From Pantoea trifolii (GTDB lineage: Bacteria; Pseudomonadota; Gammaproteobacteria; Enterobacterales; Enterobacteriaceae), in assembly GCF_024506435.1 (NCBI RefSeq), contig NZ_JANIET010000001.1, positions 3,286,001-3,350,000 of the forward strand: 64,000 nucleotides of DNA. Reading direction: 5' to 3'. The position numbers were made by a program, and so were the translations under genes. The notes below the pieces were generated by a model. That model was not told where the DNA came from, did not search any database, and saw only the letters and a program-made list of their open reading frames with translations. Shown here one piece after another: positions 47,636 through 56,285 of this stretch (the stretch's first letter is position 1; every line of letters begins with the position of its first letter).

Positions 47636-49897
47636 TCACATCAGATGTTTTTTGATTTCCACCAGGCAACTCATGGCGTTAGGGCCCTGGGTTAACGACG
47701 AGGTACCGATGTCTAACGTCAGTACATTCGGGTTGCCGGCGCGATCCCACGGCTGCCAGGCGCGACCAAATCCGGGATCGAACCAGGCGCCGGTGGCGAT
47801 GATCACCACGCCCGGCGTTAAACCGTCGGTCAGGCGCACACCGGCCAGCATGCGACCACGCGCGTTGCTCACCTCAATCTCATCACCATTCTGAATATCA
47901 CGCGTTGCCGCATCCTGCGGATGCATATACAGCGTCTCATGTCCGGCGGTTTTGTTGCCTTGCACCGTGGCGGTGGCGTCCATCTGGCTGTGCAGACGAT
48001 CGGATGGCTGAATCGAGATCATATGCAGCGGAAACTGTGAACTGAGCGGCGCGCCCAGCCACTCTTGCGGCTCGCGCCACTCGGGATGGCCGGCGAAATC
48101 GTCCAGCTGATAATCGGCAATGGTTTGGCAGAACAGCTCAATCTTGCCGCTGGCGGTTTGAATTGGATGCGTTTCTGGGTTAGCGCGGAAATCATCCATA
48201 AACACGAACGGCTTGCCGCCTTCGGGAATCTCGACAAAACCGCGCTCCCAGAACTCATCGAACTCCGGGAAAGGAATATCGCGGCGCGCATGCGCCACTG
48301 CGCACTGCTGATACAGATGCTCAATCCACTGCATCTCATTACGCCCTTCGGTGAACACCTCACGGTAGCCCAGACGATCGGCGATATCAGCGAAGATGTC
48401 GAAATCATTGCGCGCCTGATGCTGCGGCTTGATCGCCTGATGCATTGCCAGCACGAAGCGATCGCGCGACGATCCGCCGATGTCGTTACGCTCCAGCGTG
48501 GTGGTGGCGGGCAACACGATATCCGCCATCTGCGCCGCCGGCGTCCAGACGATATCCTGCACAATCACGGTATCCGGGCGCTGCCAGCCTTCCACCAGAC
48601 GATTGAGCTGCTGATGATGATGGAACGGATTGCCGCCCGCCCAGTGCACCAAATGGATATCCGGATAGTGCTGGGTTTCACCCTGGAATGCGTACGGCTG
48701 GCCGGGATTGAGCAGCATGTCGCTGATGCGCGCCACCGGAATCGACAAATTGCCCGGATTCGGGCCGGTGCTCATCATCGGTGCCGGACCGTCCTGACGC
48801 GGATTGCCGACGCTGTTCATCGAGCCGTGACCAAAGGAGAAACCGCCGCCCGGCAAGCCCGGCTGACCGAGCATTGACGACAGCGCAATCATCATCCAGT
48901 ACGGCTGCTCGCCGCGATGGGCGCGCTGTACCGAATAGGAGCAGGTAATAAAGCTGCGTTTGCCAATCAGCTGCTGCGCCAGCAAAGCAATGCGCGCCGC
49001 CGGAATGCCGGTAATGCTGCTGGCCCACTCAGGCGTTTTGGCGATGCCATCGCTTTCACCGAGCAGATAGCCGCGCAGCTGCGGCCAGCCGATACAGTGG
49101 CTGGCGAGGAAGCTTTCATCCAGCGCGTTATGCCTGGTGATTTCAAAACCCAGCGCCAGCATCAGCGCCACGTCGGTGTTCGGGCGAATCGGAATCCACT
49201 CGGCATTGACGAACGCCGGACAGTCATCGCGCATCGGGCTAATGTTAATGATTGGCGTGCCTTTGGCGCTAAGCTGCTCCAGCGCCGGTTTCAGGCTGTG
49301 CTGCCCCGCGCCGCCGGACGCCACCTGCGCGTTTTTCAGCGCCAGGCCGCCGAAGGCGATAAAGATGTCGGCGTGCTGCACCACTTCCGGCCAGTCGGTC
49401 ACGCGGCCAGTGAGCGGCATGTAGGTGCCAATCACGTACGGCAGGAAGAACTGCGCCGCGCCCCAGCTGTAGTTGCCTTGCTGATCGACCCCGCCGCCGC
49501 CCTGAAAATAGAAGCGGCGAATCAGCGTGCGCGCGTGGTTGACGCGCCCGGCGGATGACCAGCCGTATGAGCCGTTGAAAATGCCCGCTGCGCCGTAGCG
49601 ATCGCGCACGCGGCGATTCTCTTCCGCCACCAAATCGAGCGCGGTATCCCAATCCACCGCCACGAAATCTTCCCGACCGCGTAAGGTGCGATCGCTGTTC
49701 TCGCGCGACTTCAGCCATGAACGGCGCACCATTGGCTGGCGGATACGCTTATCCGAATAGACCAGTTCAGGAATGGTGTTGAGCATCGGCGACGGATCGG
49801 CATCGGCGAAGAAGGGTTCACAGCCAATCAGGCGATCGTTTTCAGTGACGGCAGTGAATGCACCCCAGTGCGCCAGGTGTGGCACGCGAGTTTTCAT
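47636..49897 (-). CDS. Cytosolic molybdopterin S/N-oxide reductase, BisC family
   Basis: A 753-residue bis-MGD oxidoreductase of the DMSO/TMAO/biotin-sulfoxide reductase group. It has no Tat signal: the ATG at 49897 gives MKTRVPHLAHWGAFTAV, like E. coli BisC, and a longer in-frame start inside the galR promoter region adds unrelated sequence. The molybdenum-ligand serine lies in NGSYGWSSAGRVN (S115 by alignment with DMSO reductase). MGD-contact segments include TDVALMLALGFEI, WWAGG-like VHWAGGNPFHHHQ, and RFVLAMHQ. No iron-sulfur cysteines are present at the N-terminus. Likely role: reducing methionine, biotin or related sulfoxides. It is divergent from galR. Confidence 0.85.
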   Translation of the reverse strand: MKTRVPHLAHWGAFTAVTENDRLIGCEPFFADADPSPMLNTIPELVYSDKRIRQPMVRRSWLKSRENSDRTLRGREDFVAVDWDTALDLVAEENRRVRDRYGAAGIFNGSYGWSSAGRVNHARTLIRRFYFQGGGGVDQQGNYSWGAAQFFLPYVIGTYMPLTGRVTDWPEVVQHADIFIAFGGLALKNAQVASGGAGQHSLKPALEQLSAKGTPIINISPMRDDCPAFVNAEWIPIRPNTDVALMLALGFEITRHNALDESFLASHCIGWPQLRGYLLGESDGIAKTPEWASSITGIPAARIALLAQQLIGKRSFITCSYSVQRAHRGEQPYWMMIALSSMLGQPGLPGGGFSFGHGSMNSVGNPRQDGPAPMMSTGPNPGNLSIPVARISDMLLNPGQPYAFQGETQHYPDIHLVHWAGGNPFHHHQQLNRLVEGWQRPDTVIVQDIVWTPAAQMADIVLPATTTLERNDIGGSSRDRFVLAMHQAIKPQHQARNDFDIFADIADRLGYREVFTEGRNEMQWIEHLYQQCAVAHARRDIPFPEFDEFWERGFVEIPEGGKPFVFMDDFRANPETHPIQTASGKIELFCQTIADYQLDDFAGHPEWREPQEWLGAPLSSQFPLHMISIQPSDRLHSQMDATATVQGNKTAGHETLYMHPQDAATRDIQNGDEIEVSNARGRMLAGVRLTDGLTPGVVIIATGAWFDPGFGRAWQPWDRAGNPNVLTLDIGTSSLTQGPNAMSCLVEIKKHLM

Positions 49898-50062
49898 GGT
49901 TTTTGGGTCCGGCAGGCAGGTGTGATTGTGTCTGGCAGCATAACATGAGCCTGTAACCGAGCTAAAGCGCGGCTGTGAGCGCCTGATTTTCCGTGCTTTT
50001 GCGACAGCGCTGGCATTCTGCCGGGTTGCTACAGGGTGGGTTTTCCGTAACACTGGTGGCAT

Positions 50063-50078
50063 GTGTAAACGTTTTCCC
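50063..50078. promoter_or_regulatory. GalR-type operator upstream of galR
   Basis: GTGTAAACGTTTTCCC is a 16-bp imperfect palindrome with the CG centre typical of GalR/LacI-family operators; six of eight positions pair. It lies 17 bp before the galR ATG, so autorepression is likely. E. coli galR is also autoregulated. Confidence 0.6.
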
Positions 50079-50094
50079 GGATGTCGATAATCGC

Positions 50095-51096
50095 ATGGCT
50101 ACCATTAAGGATGTTGCCCGTATGGCTGGGGTGTCGGTTGCGACCGTCTCCCGCGTCATCAATAATTCGCCCAAAGCCAGCGAGAGTTCTCGCCTCGCCG
50201 TCACGGCGGCAATGGAGCAGTTGCAGTATCACCCGAACGCCAACGCACGCGCCCTGGCGCAGCAATCCACCGAAACCCTGGGGTTAGTGGTGGGCGATGT
50301 TTCCGACCCGTTTTTTGGCGCGATGGTCAAAGCGGTGGATGAAGTTGCGGGCCAAACCGGCAACTTTTTGCTGATTGGTAACGGTTACCACAATGAGCAA
50401 AAAGAGCGTCAGGCGATTGAGCAACTGATGCGTCATCGCTGCGCCGCCTTAGTGGTGCACGCCAAGAAAATCCCCGATGACGATTTAGAGATGCTGATGA
50501 AGCAGGTGCCGGGCATGGTGCTGCTGAATCGTCTGCTGAAAGGCTTTGAGCATCGCTGCATCGCGCTGGATGACCGCTACGGCGCGTGGCTGGCAACGCG
50601 CCATCTGATTCAGCAAGGCCATACGCAAATCGCCTTTATCTGCTCCACTCACACCATTTCCGATGCTGAAGATCGTCTGCAAGGCTATTACGACGCGCTG
50701 AAAGAGCACGGTTTGCCGTGCAACGATCGTTTAGTGGCGTGGGGCGAACCGGACGAAGTGGGCGGCGAGCAGGCGATGACCGAGCTGATGGGACGCGGCA
50801 AGCAGTTCACGGCGGTGGCCTGTTATAACGATTCGATGGCCGCCGGCGCGCTGGCGGTGCTGAGTGATAACGGCATTCGCGTGCCGGAAGAGATGTCGCT
50901 GATTGGCTTTGATGATGTGCTGGTGTCGCGCTATGTGCGCCCGCGTTTAACCACGGTGCGCTACCCGATTGTCACCATGGCGCAACAGGCGGCGCAACTG
51001 GCGCTGGCGCTCGCCAATGGCAGCGAGATGCCGGAAGTGACCAATATGTTTAGCCCCACGCTGGTAAGACGGCATTCGGTGAGTGGGCCGGGTTAA
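50095..51096 (+). CDS. galR: Galactose operon repressor GalR
   Basis: A LacI-family regulator of galactose uptake and metabolism that is released from DNA by D-galactose. The N-terminal helix-turn-helix MATIKDVARMAGVSVATVSR and hinge YHPNANARALAQ are nearly identical to E. coli GalR. The sugar-binding core includes GDVSDPFFGAMVKAVDEV and IGFDDVLVSRYVRPRLTT. The ATG at 50095 matches the family start. Length is 333 aa against 343 in E. coli, with a shorter C-terminal tail after LVRRHSVS. Its position beside lysA is as in E. coli. Confidence 0.96.
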   Translation: MATIKDVARMAGVSVATVSRVINNSPKASESSRLAVTAAMEQLQYHPNANARALAQQSTETLGLVVGDVSDPFFGAMVKAVDEVAGQTGNFLLIGNGYHNEQKERQAIEQLMRHRCAALVVHAKKIPDDDLEMLMKQVPGMVLLNRLLKGFEHRCIALDDRYGAWLATRHLIQQGHTQIAFICSTHTISDAEDRLQGYYDALKEHGLPCNDRLVAWGEPDEVGGEQAMTELMGRGKQFTAVACYNDSMAAGALAVLSDNGIRVPEEMSLIGFDDVLVSRYVRPRLTTVRYPIVTMAQQAAQLALALANGSEMPEVTNMFSPTLVRRHSVSGPG

Positions 51097-51116
51097 TTTG
51101 GGTTTGTGCGTGGTTT

Positions 51117-51217
51117 CCCTCACCCTGGCCCTCTCCCAAAGGGAGAGGGGACTGAGCGAGTGCGTTTTTCACCTAATCATCCCCTCGCCCGCTTGCGGGA
51201 GAGGGTTAGGGTGAGGG
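51117..51217. repeat. 101-bp CCCTCACCCT inverted-repeat element between galR and the GNAT gene
   Basis: The ends are near-perfect inverted repeats of about 21 bp (19 matching), beginning CCCTCACCCT and ending AGGGTGAGGG. Inside are two hairpins, CCCTCTCCC/GGGAGAGGG and CCTCGCCCGC/GCGGGAGAGG. It fills the gap between two convergent genes. Similar G/C-rich elements are common in gammaproteobacterial intergenic regions; a terminator role is possible. Confidence 0.75.
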
Positions 51218-51231
51218 ACAACGCGCACCCA

Positions 51232-51681
51232 TCACAACTCCCGCGAGTACACCTTCACCCGCACATCCGGGAACTCCAGCGCGTCACACTGATACTGCCA
51301 GCCAAAACGTTCGTAATAACCGCCAAAGGTTGACCATAACCACAGCTTGTCATGACCACGCTGCTGCGCGAAATCGATCACATGCTGCTGCAGCGCTTCG
51401 CTCAACCCTTTGCCGCGCGCGGACTCCTCGACAAACAGCGCCGCCACCCACGGTGTGAGATCCTGACGGCTGATCAAATCGCAGCGCCAGAATCCCACCG
51501 TGCCGAGCGGTATATCGCCATCAAGCGCCACAAAGGTCACCGGGAAATCGGCGCCGTTGAGGCTGCTGCGCACGATACTGTCGTAAAACTCACGCGACGT
51601 ACCGTCGCCAAATGCCTGCCACAGCCAATCGGTGATCTGCGAGGCGTGATGCGGCACCTCGCTGAGCGCGACAATCTTCAT
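51232..51681 (-). CDS. GNAT-family N-acetyltransferase, overlapping lysA
   Basis: A 149-residue GNAT enzyme. The acetyl-CoA-binding motif A is WVAALFVEESARGKGLSEAL (about 80-99), followed by a conserved C-terminal segment GYYERFGWQ. The start codon shares one base with the lysA stop (TGATG), so translation is probably coupled. E. coli has no such gene between galR and lysA. The substrate is unknown; coupling to diaminopimelate decarboxylase hints at an amine or amino acid, which is inference. Confidence 0.8.
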   Translation of the reverse strand: MKIVALSEVPHHASQITDWLWQAFGDGTSREFYDSIVRSSLNGADFPVTFVALDGDIPLGTVGFWRCDLISRQDLTPWVAALFVEESARGKGLSEALQQHVIDFAQQRGHDKLWLWSTFGGYYERFGWQYQCDALEFPDVRVKVYSREL

Positions 51682-52934
51682 CAGATCAGCTCCAGCGCCA
51701 GCAGCTCCTGAATGGTCTGCGCACGACGAATTTCACGCGGTGCGCCATTCTCAAACAGCACTTCCGGAATCAGCGGGCGGCTGTTGTAGTTCGACGACAT
51801 CGATGCGCCGTACGCGCCGGTATCGTGGAACACCAGATAATCGCCGACCTGCGCCGCAGGCAGCGCGCGGGTTTCCACTTTGCCGCCTTCCAGCTGCGTG
51901 AACACGTCACCCGATTCACACAGCGGACCGGCCACCACGCTCTCGACAGTGGCGTCGCCCAACGCGCGGCCATCGACCGGCAGCAGAGAAATGTGGTGAT
52001 AGCTGCCGTACATCGACGGACGCATCAAATCGCTGAAACCGGCATCAACCAGCACAAAGTGACGGCTGCCCATCTCTTTCACTGCACGCACCTGCGACAC
52101 CAGCACGCCCGATTCGGCCACCAGGAAGCGACCTGGCTCGATCTCCAGTTTCACTGGATGACCGAGATGCGCGGCGATACGCTGACGCGCGCCGTTCCAC
52201 AAGCCGTAATAGTGCTGGGTATCAATGGCTTCTTCGCCAATACGATAAGGAATCGACAAACCGCCACCGGCAGAAATCGCCTCAAGATCCTGACCAAACG
52301 CCACCACCTGATCGACCATCGCGTCACACACCTGCTGCAGATGGCCGTAATCCACGCCGGAACCGATATGCATATGCAGGCCGACCAGACGCAGGCCGTG
52401 CTGCTGAATCGCCGCCAGCGCCAGCGGCAGATCGCTATGCCAGATGCCGTGTTTGCTGTTCTCACCGCCGGTGTTGGTTTTCTGGCTGTGACCGTGACCA
52501 AAACCAGGATTGATGCGCAGCCACACCGCGTGGCCCGGCGACAGTTCGCCCAGTTGATGCAGCATATCCACCGAACCAGCATTGACCGGCACTTTTAGCT
52601 CGGCGATGCGCGTCAGCGTTGGCTGATCGAACACATCGGCGGTGAAGACGATATCTTCGCCGCCCGGCTGATAACCGGCGGCAATAGCACGCTCGATTTC
52701 GCCCAGCGACACCGAATCGACTTTGACGCCCGCCGCGCGCATCAGACGCAAAATGTGGATGTTGGAGCAGGCTTTCTGTGCAAAACGCACCACGTCAAAG
52801 GCGCCGAGTTGCGCAATACGCTGCTGAATGATCGCCGCATCGTACGCCCAGAATGGGCCAGAATAACGCTGCGCCAGCGGCAGTAAGTTGGCGGCAGTTA
52901 ATGCGGTTTCGCTGTTGTTGAGTGGGCGTGGCAT
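51681..52934 (-). CDS. lysA: Diaminopimelate decarboxylase
   Basis: LysA is the last enzyme of lysine biosynthesis and converts meso-diaminopimelate to L-lysine with PLP. The PLP lysine is K54 in VVRFAQKACSNIHIL. Other family segments are GENSKHGIW, the phosphate-binding ISAGGGLSIPY, EIEPGRFLV and AGPLCESGDVF with the catalytic Cys from the partner subunit. Length is 417 aa (E. coli 420). AGGAG precedes the ATG. It is divergent from lysR, whose product activates it in E. coli; no lysine riboswitch is seen in the short leader. Confidence 0.97.
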   Translation of the reverse strand: MPRPLNNSETALTAANLLPLAQRYSGPFWAYDAAIIQQRIAQLGAFDVVRFAQKACSNIHILRLMRAAGVKVDSVSLGEIERAIAAGYQPGGEDIVFTADVFDQPTLTRIAELKVPVNAGSVDMLHQLGELSPGHAVWLRINPGFGHGHSQKTNTGGENSKHGIWHSDLPLALAAIQQHGLRLVGLHMHIGSGVDYGHLQQVCDAMVDQVVAFGQDLEAISAGGGLSIPYRIGEEAIDTQHYYGLWNGARQRIAAHLGHPVKLEIEPGRFLVAESGVLVSQVRAVKEMGSRHFVLVDAGFSDLMRPSMYGSYHHISLLPVDGRALGDATVESVVAGPLCESGDVFTQLEGGKVETRALPAAQVGDYLVFHDTGAYGASMSSNYNSRPLIPEVLFENGAPREIRRAQTIQELLALELI

Positions 52935-53044
52935 GTCAATTCTCCTGTGTCATTGAGGCCATTTAGCCACAGCGCATCAATTCAGAAAAATATCTGTTTT
53001 AGCGACATCTATACAAATATGATATGGATTCAGCGGAGGAGACG

Positions 53045-53965
53045 ATGGCGAAAATTAACTGGCGACATATCGAAATTTTTCACGCGGTGATGACCAGCGG
53101 CAACCTGACGCAGGCGGCCACGCTGCTGCACACTTCGCAGCCGACGGTAAGCCGCGAACTGGCGCGCCTGGAGCAGCAGCTTGGCCTGCAACTGTTCGAA
53201 CGCGTGCGTGGCCGCTTGCAACCAACGGTGCAAGGCTTGCGGCTGTACGAAGAGGTACAGCGCTCGTGGTACGGACTGGATCGCATTATGGATGCCGCCG
53301 AAGGATTGCGTCAGTTTCGTCAGGGCGAATTGTCGATCGCCTGCTTGCCGGTGTTTTCGCAGTCGCTGTTGCCGCCGCTGCTACAACCGTTTTTGCAGCG
53401 CTATCCGCAGGTCAGCCTGAATATTATTCCGCAGGAGTCGCCGCTACTGGAAGAGTGGCTGTCGGCGCAGCGTTACGATCTCGGTCTGACCGAAACCCAA
53501 CACCCGCCAGCGGGTACCGAACGTGTGCCGCTGCTGACCTGTGATGAAGTGTGCGTGCTGCCGCCACAGCATCCGCTGTGTCAGCGCGAGGTGCTGACGC
53601 CACAGGATTTCCACGGTGAAAACTACGTCAGCCTGTCGCGCAGCGATAGCTATCGTCAGCTGCTGGATTCGCTGTTTCATGAGCAGGATGTGGAGCGTCG
53701 TCTGGTGCTGGAGACGCACAGCGCGGCGTCGGTGTGCGCGATGGTGCGCGCGGGCGTGGGGATTTCGATTGTGAATCCGCTGACGGCGCTGGATTACGCC
53801 GACAGCGGTGTGGTGATGCGTCGCTTCAGTATTGCCGTGCCCTTCACCGTCAGTCTGGTGCGGCCGCAGCATCGACCGGCTTCGGCGCTGGTCGATCACT
53901 TCTGCGACCACCTGCAACAGCACGTGGCCGCGTTTCCACAACGTATTGCCGAACGGCTGGCTTAA
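53045..53965 (+). CDS. lysR: LysR, transcriptional activator of lysA
   Basis: The founding LysR-type regulator: diaminopimelate-responsive activator of lysA. The winged helix (residues 1-60, WRHIEIFHAVMTSGNLTQAA and TSQPTVSRELARLE) is followed by the effector domain with GELSIACLPVFSQSLLPPLL and THSAASVCAMVRAGVGISIV. The ATG at 53045 follows GGAGGAGACG and gives MAKINWRHIEIF, aligned with E. coli LysR; a start seven codons upstream is less likely. The 306-residue gene is divergent from lysA with about 110 bp between them, and its end overlaps the convergent MFS gene by 4 bp. Confidence 0.95.
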   Translation: MAKINWRHIEIFHAVMTSGNLTQAATLLHTSQPTVSRELARLEQQLGLQLFERVRGRLQPTVQGLRLYEEVQRSWYGLDRIMDAAEGLRQFRQGELSIACLPVFSQSLLPPLLQPFLQRYPQVSLNIIPQESPLLEEWLSAQRYDLGLTETQHPPAGTERVPLLTCDEVCVLPPQHPLCQREVLTPQDFHGENYVSLSRSDSYRQLLDSLFHEQDVERRLVLETHSAASVCAMVRAGVGISIVNPLTALDYADSGVVMRRFSIAVPFTVSLVRPQHRPASALVDHFCDHLQQHVAAFPQRIAERLA

Positions 53966-55125
53966 GCGTTGACCGCTTCGCCCTGCCCGCCCGATTTACG
54001 GAAGGTGATCAGGCAGATCACCAAACCAACTGCCGCGAGTGCGGCAGCGGCAACCGGCACCGACGTCAGGCCATAACCTTTCTCTATCACCGCGCCACCG
54101 ACCCACGCGCCGAGCGCATTGCCGACGTTGAAGGCGGAGATATTCAGCGTCGAGACCAGATTTGGCGCATCTTTGCCGTGGCGCACCACGTTAATCTGCA
54201 AGCCCGGCACGGTGGCGAAGGTCGCCATCGCCCACAGGAACAGCGTGATTTCCGCCAGCCACAGCGCATGGCTGGTCCAGCTGAACAGCAGCGAGAACAG
54301 CGCAATCAGCATAAAGCTGAGGATCAGGCTAAACGACACTTTCCAGTCGGCCAGCTTGCCGCCGAGGATGTTGCCGACGGTCAGGCCCGCACCAATCAGG
54401 AACAGCGTCCAGCTGACACCGCGATCTGAGATGCCGGTCACCTGCAGCAGCAGCGGCGCAATGTAGCTAAACAGCGCAAACATCGCCGCCGCAAAGAACA
54501 CCGTCATCAGCAGCGACAGCCACAGTTTGCCGTTGGCCAGCGCGCTGATTTCACTCGCCAGATGCACCGGCTTCTCTTCTTTGTTGGTCGGCAGGCTCAC
54601 AATCAGCGCGATAAAGGCGAAGATGCCGATGATCGCCACGCCCCAGAAGGTGGCGCGCCAGCCAAACATCTGACCAAACCAGGTGCCGAGCGGCACGCCG
54701 AGCACGTTCGCCAGCGTCAGGCCGGTGAACATCAGCGCCACAGCAGAAGCCTGTTTACCCGGTGCCACCAGACTCGCCGCGACCACCGCACCGATGCCGA
54801 AGAACGCACCGTGACACAGCGCCGTCACCACACGCGCCAGCATCAGCAGGTTGTAGGTGTAGGCCAAAGCACAGAGCACGTTACCGATGATGAAGATGAT
54901 CATCAGCAGAATCAGAGTACGTTTACGCGGCAGTTTGGCGGTCAGCAACGCCATGATCGGCGCGCCGATGGCAACGCCCAGCGCGTAACCGCTGATTAGC
55001 CATCCCGCAGAAGGAATCGTCACTTGCAGATCGCCCGCCACTTCGGGCAGCAATCCCATAATGACGAATTCCGTGGTGCCGATGGCGAACGCACTCAGCG
55101 CCAGCGCCAGTAATGCAACAGGCAT
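53962..55125 (-). CDS. MFS exporter of the DHA1 family (YdhP/AraJ-like)
   Basis: A 387-residue drug:H+ antiporter-type transporter of twelve predicted helices. The start segment LALALSAFAIGTTEFVIMGL and the motif RVVTALCHGAFFGIGAVVA identify the AraJ/YdhP/PbuE group. The ATG at 55125 follows GGGAGAG; an earlier start five codons upstream is less likely. The last four bases overlap the convergent lysR end, so no terminator separates them. The substrate cannot be inferred; related proteins export purines, arabinose or drugs. Confidence 0.85.
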   Translation of the reverse strand: MPVALLALALSAFAIGTTEFVIMGLLPEVAGDLQVTIPSAGWLISGYALGVAIGAPIMALLTAKLPRKRTLILLMIIFIIGNVLCALAYTYNLLMLARVVTALCHGAFFGIGAVVAASLVAPGKQASAVALMFTGLTLANVLGVPLGTWFGQMFGWRATFWGVAIIGIFAFIALIVSLPTNKEEKPVHLASEISALANGKLWLSLLMTVFFAAAMFALFSYIAPLLLQVTGISDRGVSWTLFLIGAGLTVGNILGGKLADWKVSFSLILSFMLIALFSLLFSWTSHALWLAEITLFLWAMATFATVPGLQINVVRHGKDAPNLVSTLNISAFNVGNALGAWVGGAVIEKGYGLTSVPVAAAALAAVGLVICLITFRKSGGQGEAVNA

Positions 55126-55365
55126 AACACACTCTCCCAATAATTTTTTTGCAGGCGGACCGCACTGCGAGCGCAGTACGGTTACAACAGACGCTTATTA
55201 AAATTTGAACTGCGTCACACTGTTATTAAAGCATAGCCCTCTCATGCCAACTACCCCGCGCGCCGCAAGGCTTATTTGCGCCCGCAGCAATAATCCCTGC
55301 GCGGGAAAATGTCACAGACTAACCATTGAGACAGATTGATGTTTCCGCGCTACGCTTGAAAAGGA

Positions 55366-55381
55366 TGTGATCGTTATCACA
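55366..55381. promoter_or_regulatory. CRP-type site upstream of the serine protease gene
   Basis: TGTGATCGTTATCACA matches the CRP consensus TGTGA-N6-TCACA perfectly. It lies about 115 bp before the protease start and 240 bp from the divergent MFS start. A TTGACG (55394-55399) lies 13 bp downstream as a candidate -35 with a poor -10. The remaining 363-bp gap between the two genes shows no coding potential. Confidence 0.6.
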
Positions 55382-55488
55382 GTGAGTCAGCTTTTGACGC
55401 AAAATCAAACAGTAAAGGATGGACGTGCACTGCCGATACCTCAATGGATTGCCCGGTTATGGGGTGTCAAAAATCGAGGGGAAAGCGT

Positions 55489-56115
55489 ATGCGATGGCTC
55501 ATCGCGCTAACGGTTGGCTGCCTGAGTGGCTGCTCTGTTGGGCATTACGAATACAGCAAAGAAGCAGCAAAACGCGTCGATATGACCGTCACCGGCATTC
55601 CAACGGTGCTGGGCATTGGTGCGCTTGGCACCACCATTCCTCTCACGCCCGAATACAGCCTGACGGCGGCCCACGTGGCCAGGTATTCGCTCTATCGGGT
55701 GAAAGCCTGGCATCCCGAATGCGATATCGCCGTGGTGTACCACAAAAACAGCGAAGCCAATCTGCCACCGCCGTTCCGCAATAGCCACATTGGCGATGAC
55801 GTGAATCTGTATGGCTACAGCTTTATTTCGGCGATGCCGGTGGCGTCGAGCGGCAAGAATCTGATTAACACCACGCTGGCAAATGACTGGAACAAAGCCA
55901 GCTGCGTGGTGGTGGCGGCCAATGCCGGCGTGGTGAAAGGCATGTCCGGCGGCGCGGTGTATAACGCCAGCGATGATACGCTGGCGGGCGTGATTGTCGG
56001 TTACAGCAGCCAGATTGATGACAATAAAAGCGGTAAGACGCTGTTTAAGAATGTGGCGCTGTATGTGCCGTATGCACGGTTTCAGGCGTGGCTGGATGGG
56101 GTGGTGAAGTCTTAG
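55489..56115 (+). CDS. Predicted lipoprotein trypsin-like serine protease
   Basis: A 208-residue secreted protein of the chymotrypsin/trypsin fold. A short signal peptide ends in lipobox CLSG-C15, so it should be membrane-anchored facing the periplasm or surface. The catalytic triad is readable: H62 in SLTAAHVA, D79 in ECDIAVVYH and S153 in GMSGGAVYN. No PDZ domain follows, unlike DegP/DegQ. The ATG at 55489 follows GAGGGG; an upstream in-frame start lacks a signal peptide. No named homologue is recognised. Substrate and role are unknown; the upstream CRP site suggests carbon-status control. Confidence 0.75.
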   Translation: MRWLIALTVGCLSGCSVGHYEYSKEAAKRVDMTVTGIPTVLGIGALGTTIPLTPEYSLTAAHVARYSLYRVKAWHPECDIAVVYHKNSEANLPPPFRNSHIGDDVNLYGYSFISAMPVASSGKNLINTTLANDWNKASCVVVAANAGVVKGMSGGAVYNASDDTLAGVIVGYSSQIDDNKSGKTLFKNVALYVPYARFQAWLDGVVKS

Positions 56116-56123
56116 AGCGTGCG

Positions 56124-56278
56124 CGCTGTCCCCCATCCCGGCCGGTGCTGGCTGTCCCCCTCCTCGGTCCTCCCCCATAAATGGGGGAGGAAGATGTTGC
56201 AATATGATAGTTGGGGAGCTGCATGTGGCAGCGTCTCCTTCCCCCGCGAGCGGGGGAAGGTCGGGATGGGGGACAGCG
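56124..56278. repeat. 155-bp terminal-inverted-repeat element, copy A (complete)
   Basis: The element begins CGCTGTCCCCCATCCCGGCC and ends with its reverse complement with a single mismatch, giving a 20-bp terminal inverted repeat. Inside are two strong hairpins, CCTCCCCCAT/ATGGGGGAGG and CCTTCCCCCGC/GCGGGGGAAGG. Positions 56151-56278 match copy B (61594-61721) over the same 128 bp, with about 114 identical positions by hand alignment. It lies between two convergent genes. It resembles a non-autonomous miniature element; no target duplication is obvious. Confidence 0.8.
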
Positions 56279-56285
56279 TGCACAG

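Noticed and set aside
52935..53044. Lysine riboswitch upstream of lysA
   Set aside because: The lysA leader before the divergent lysR is far too short and shows no L-box structure; control by LysR is expected.
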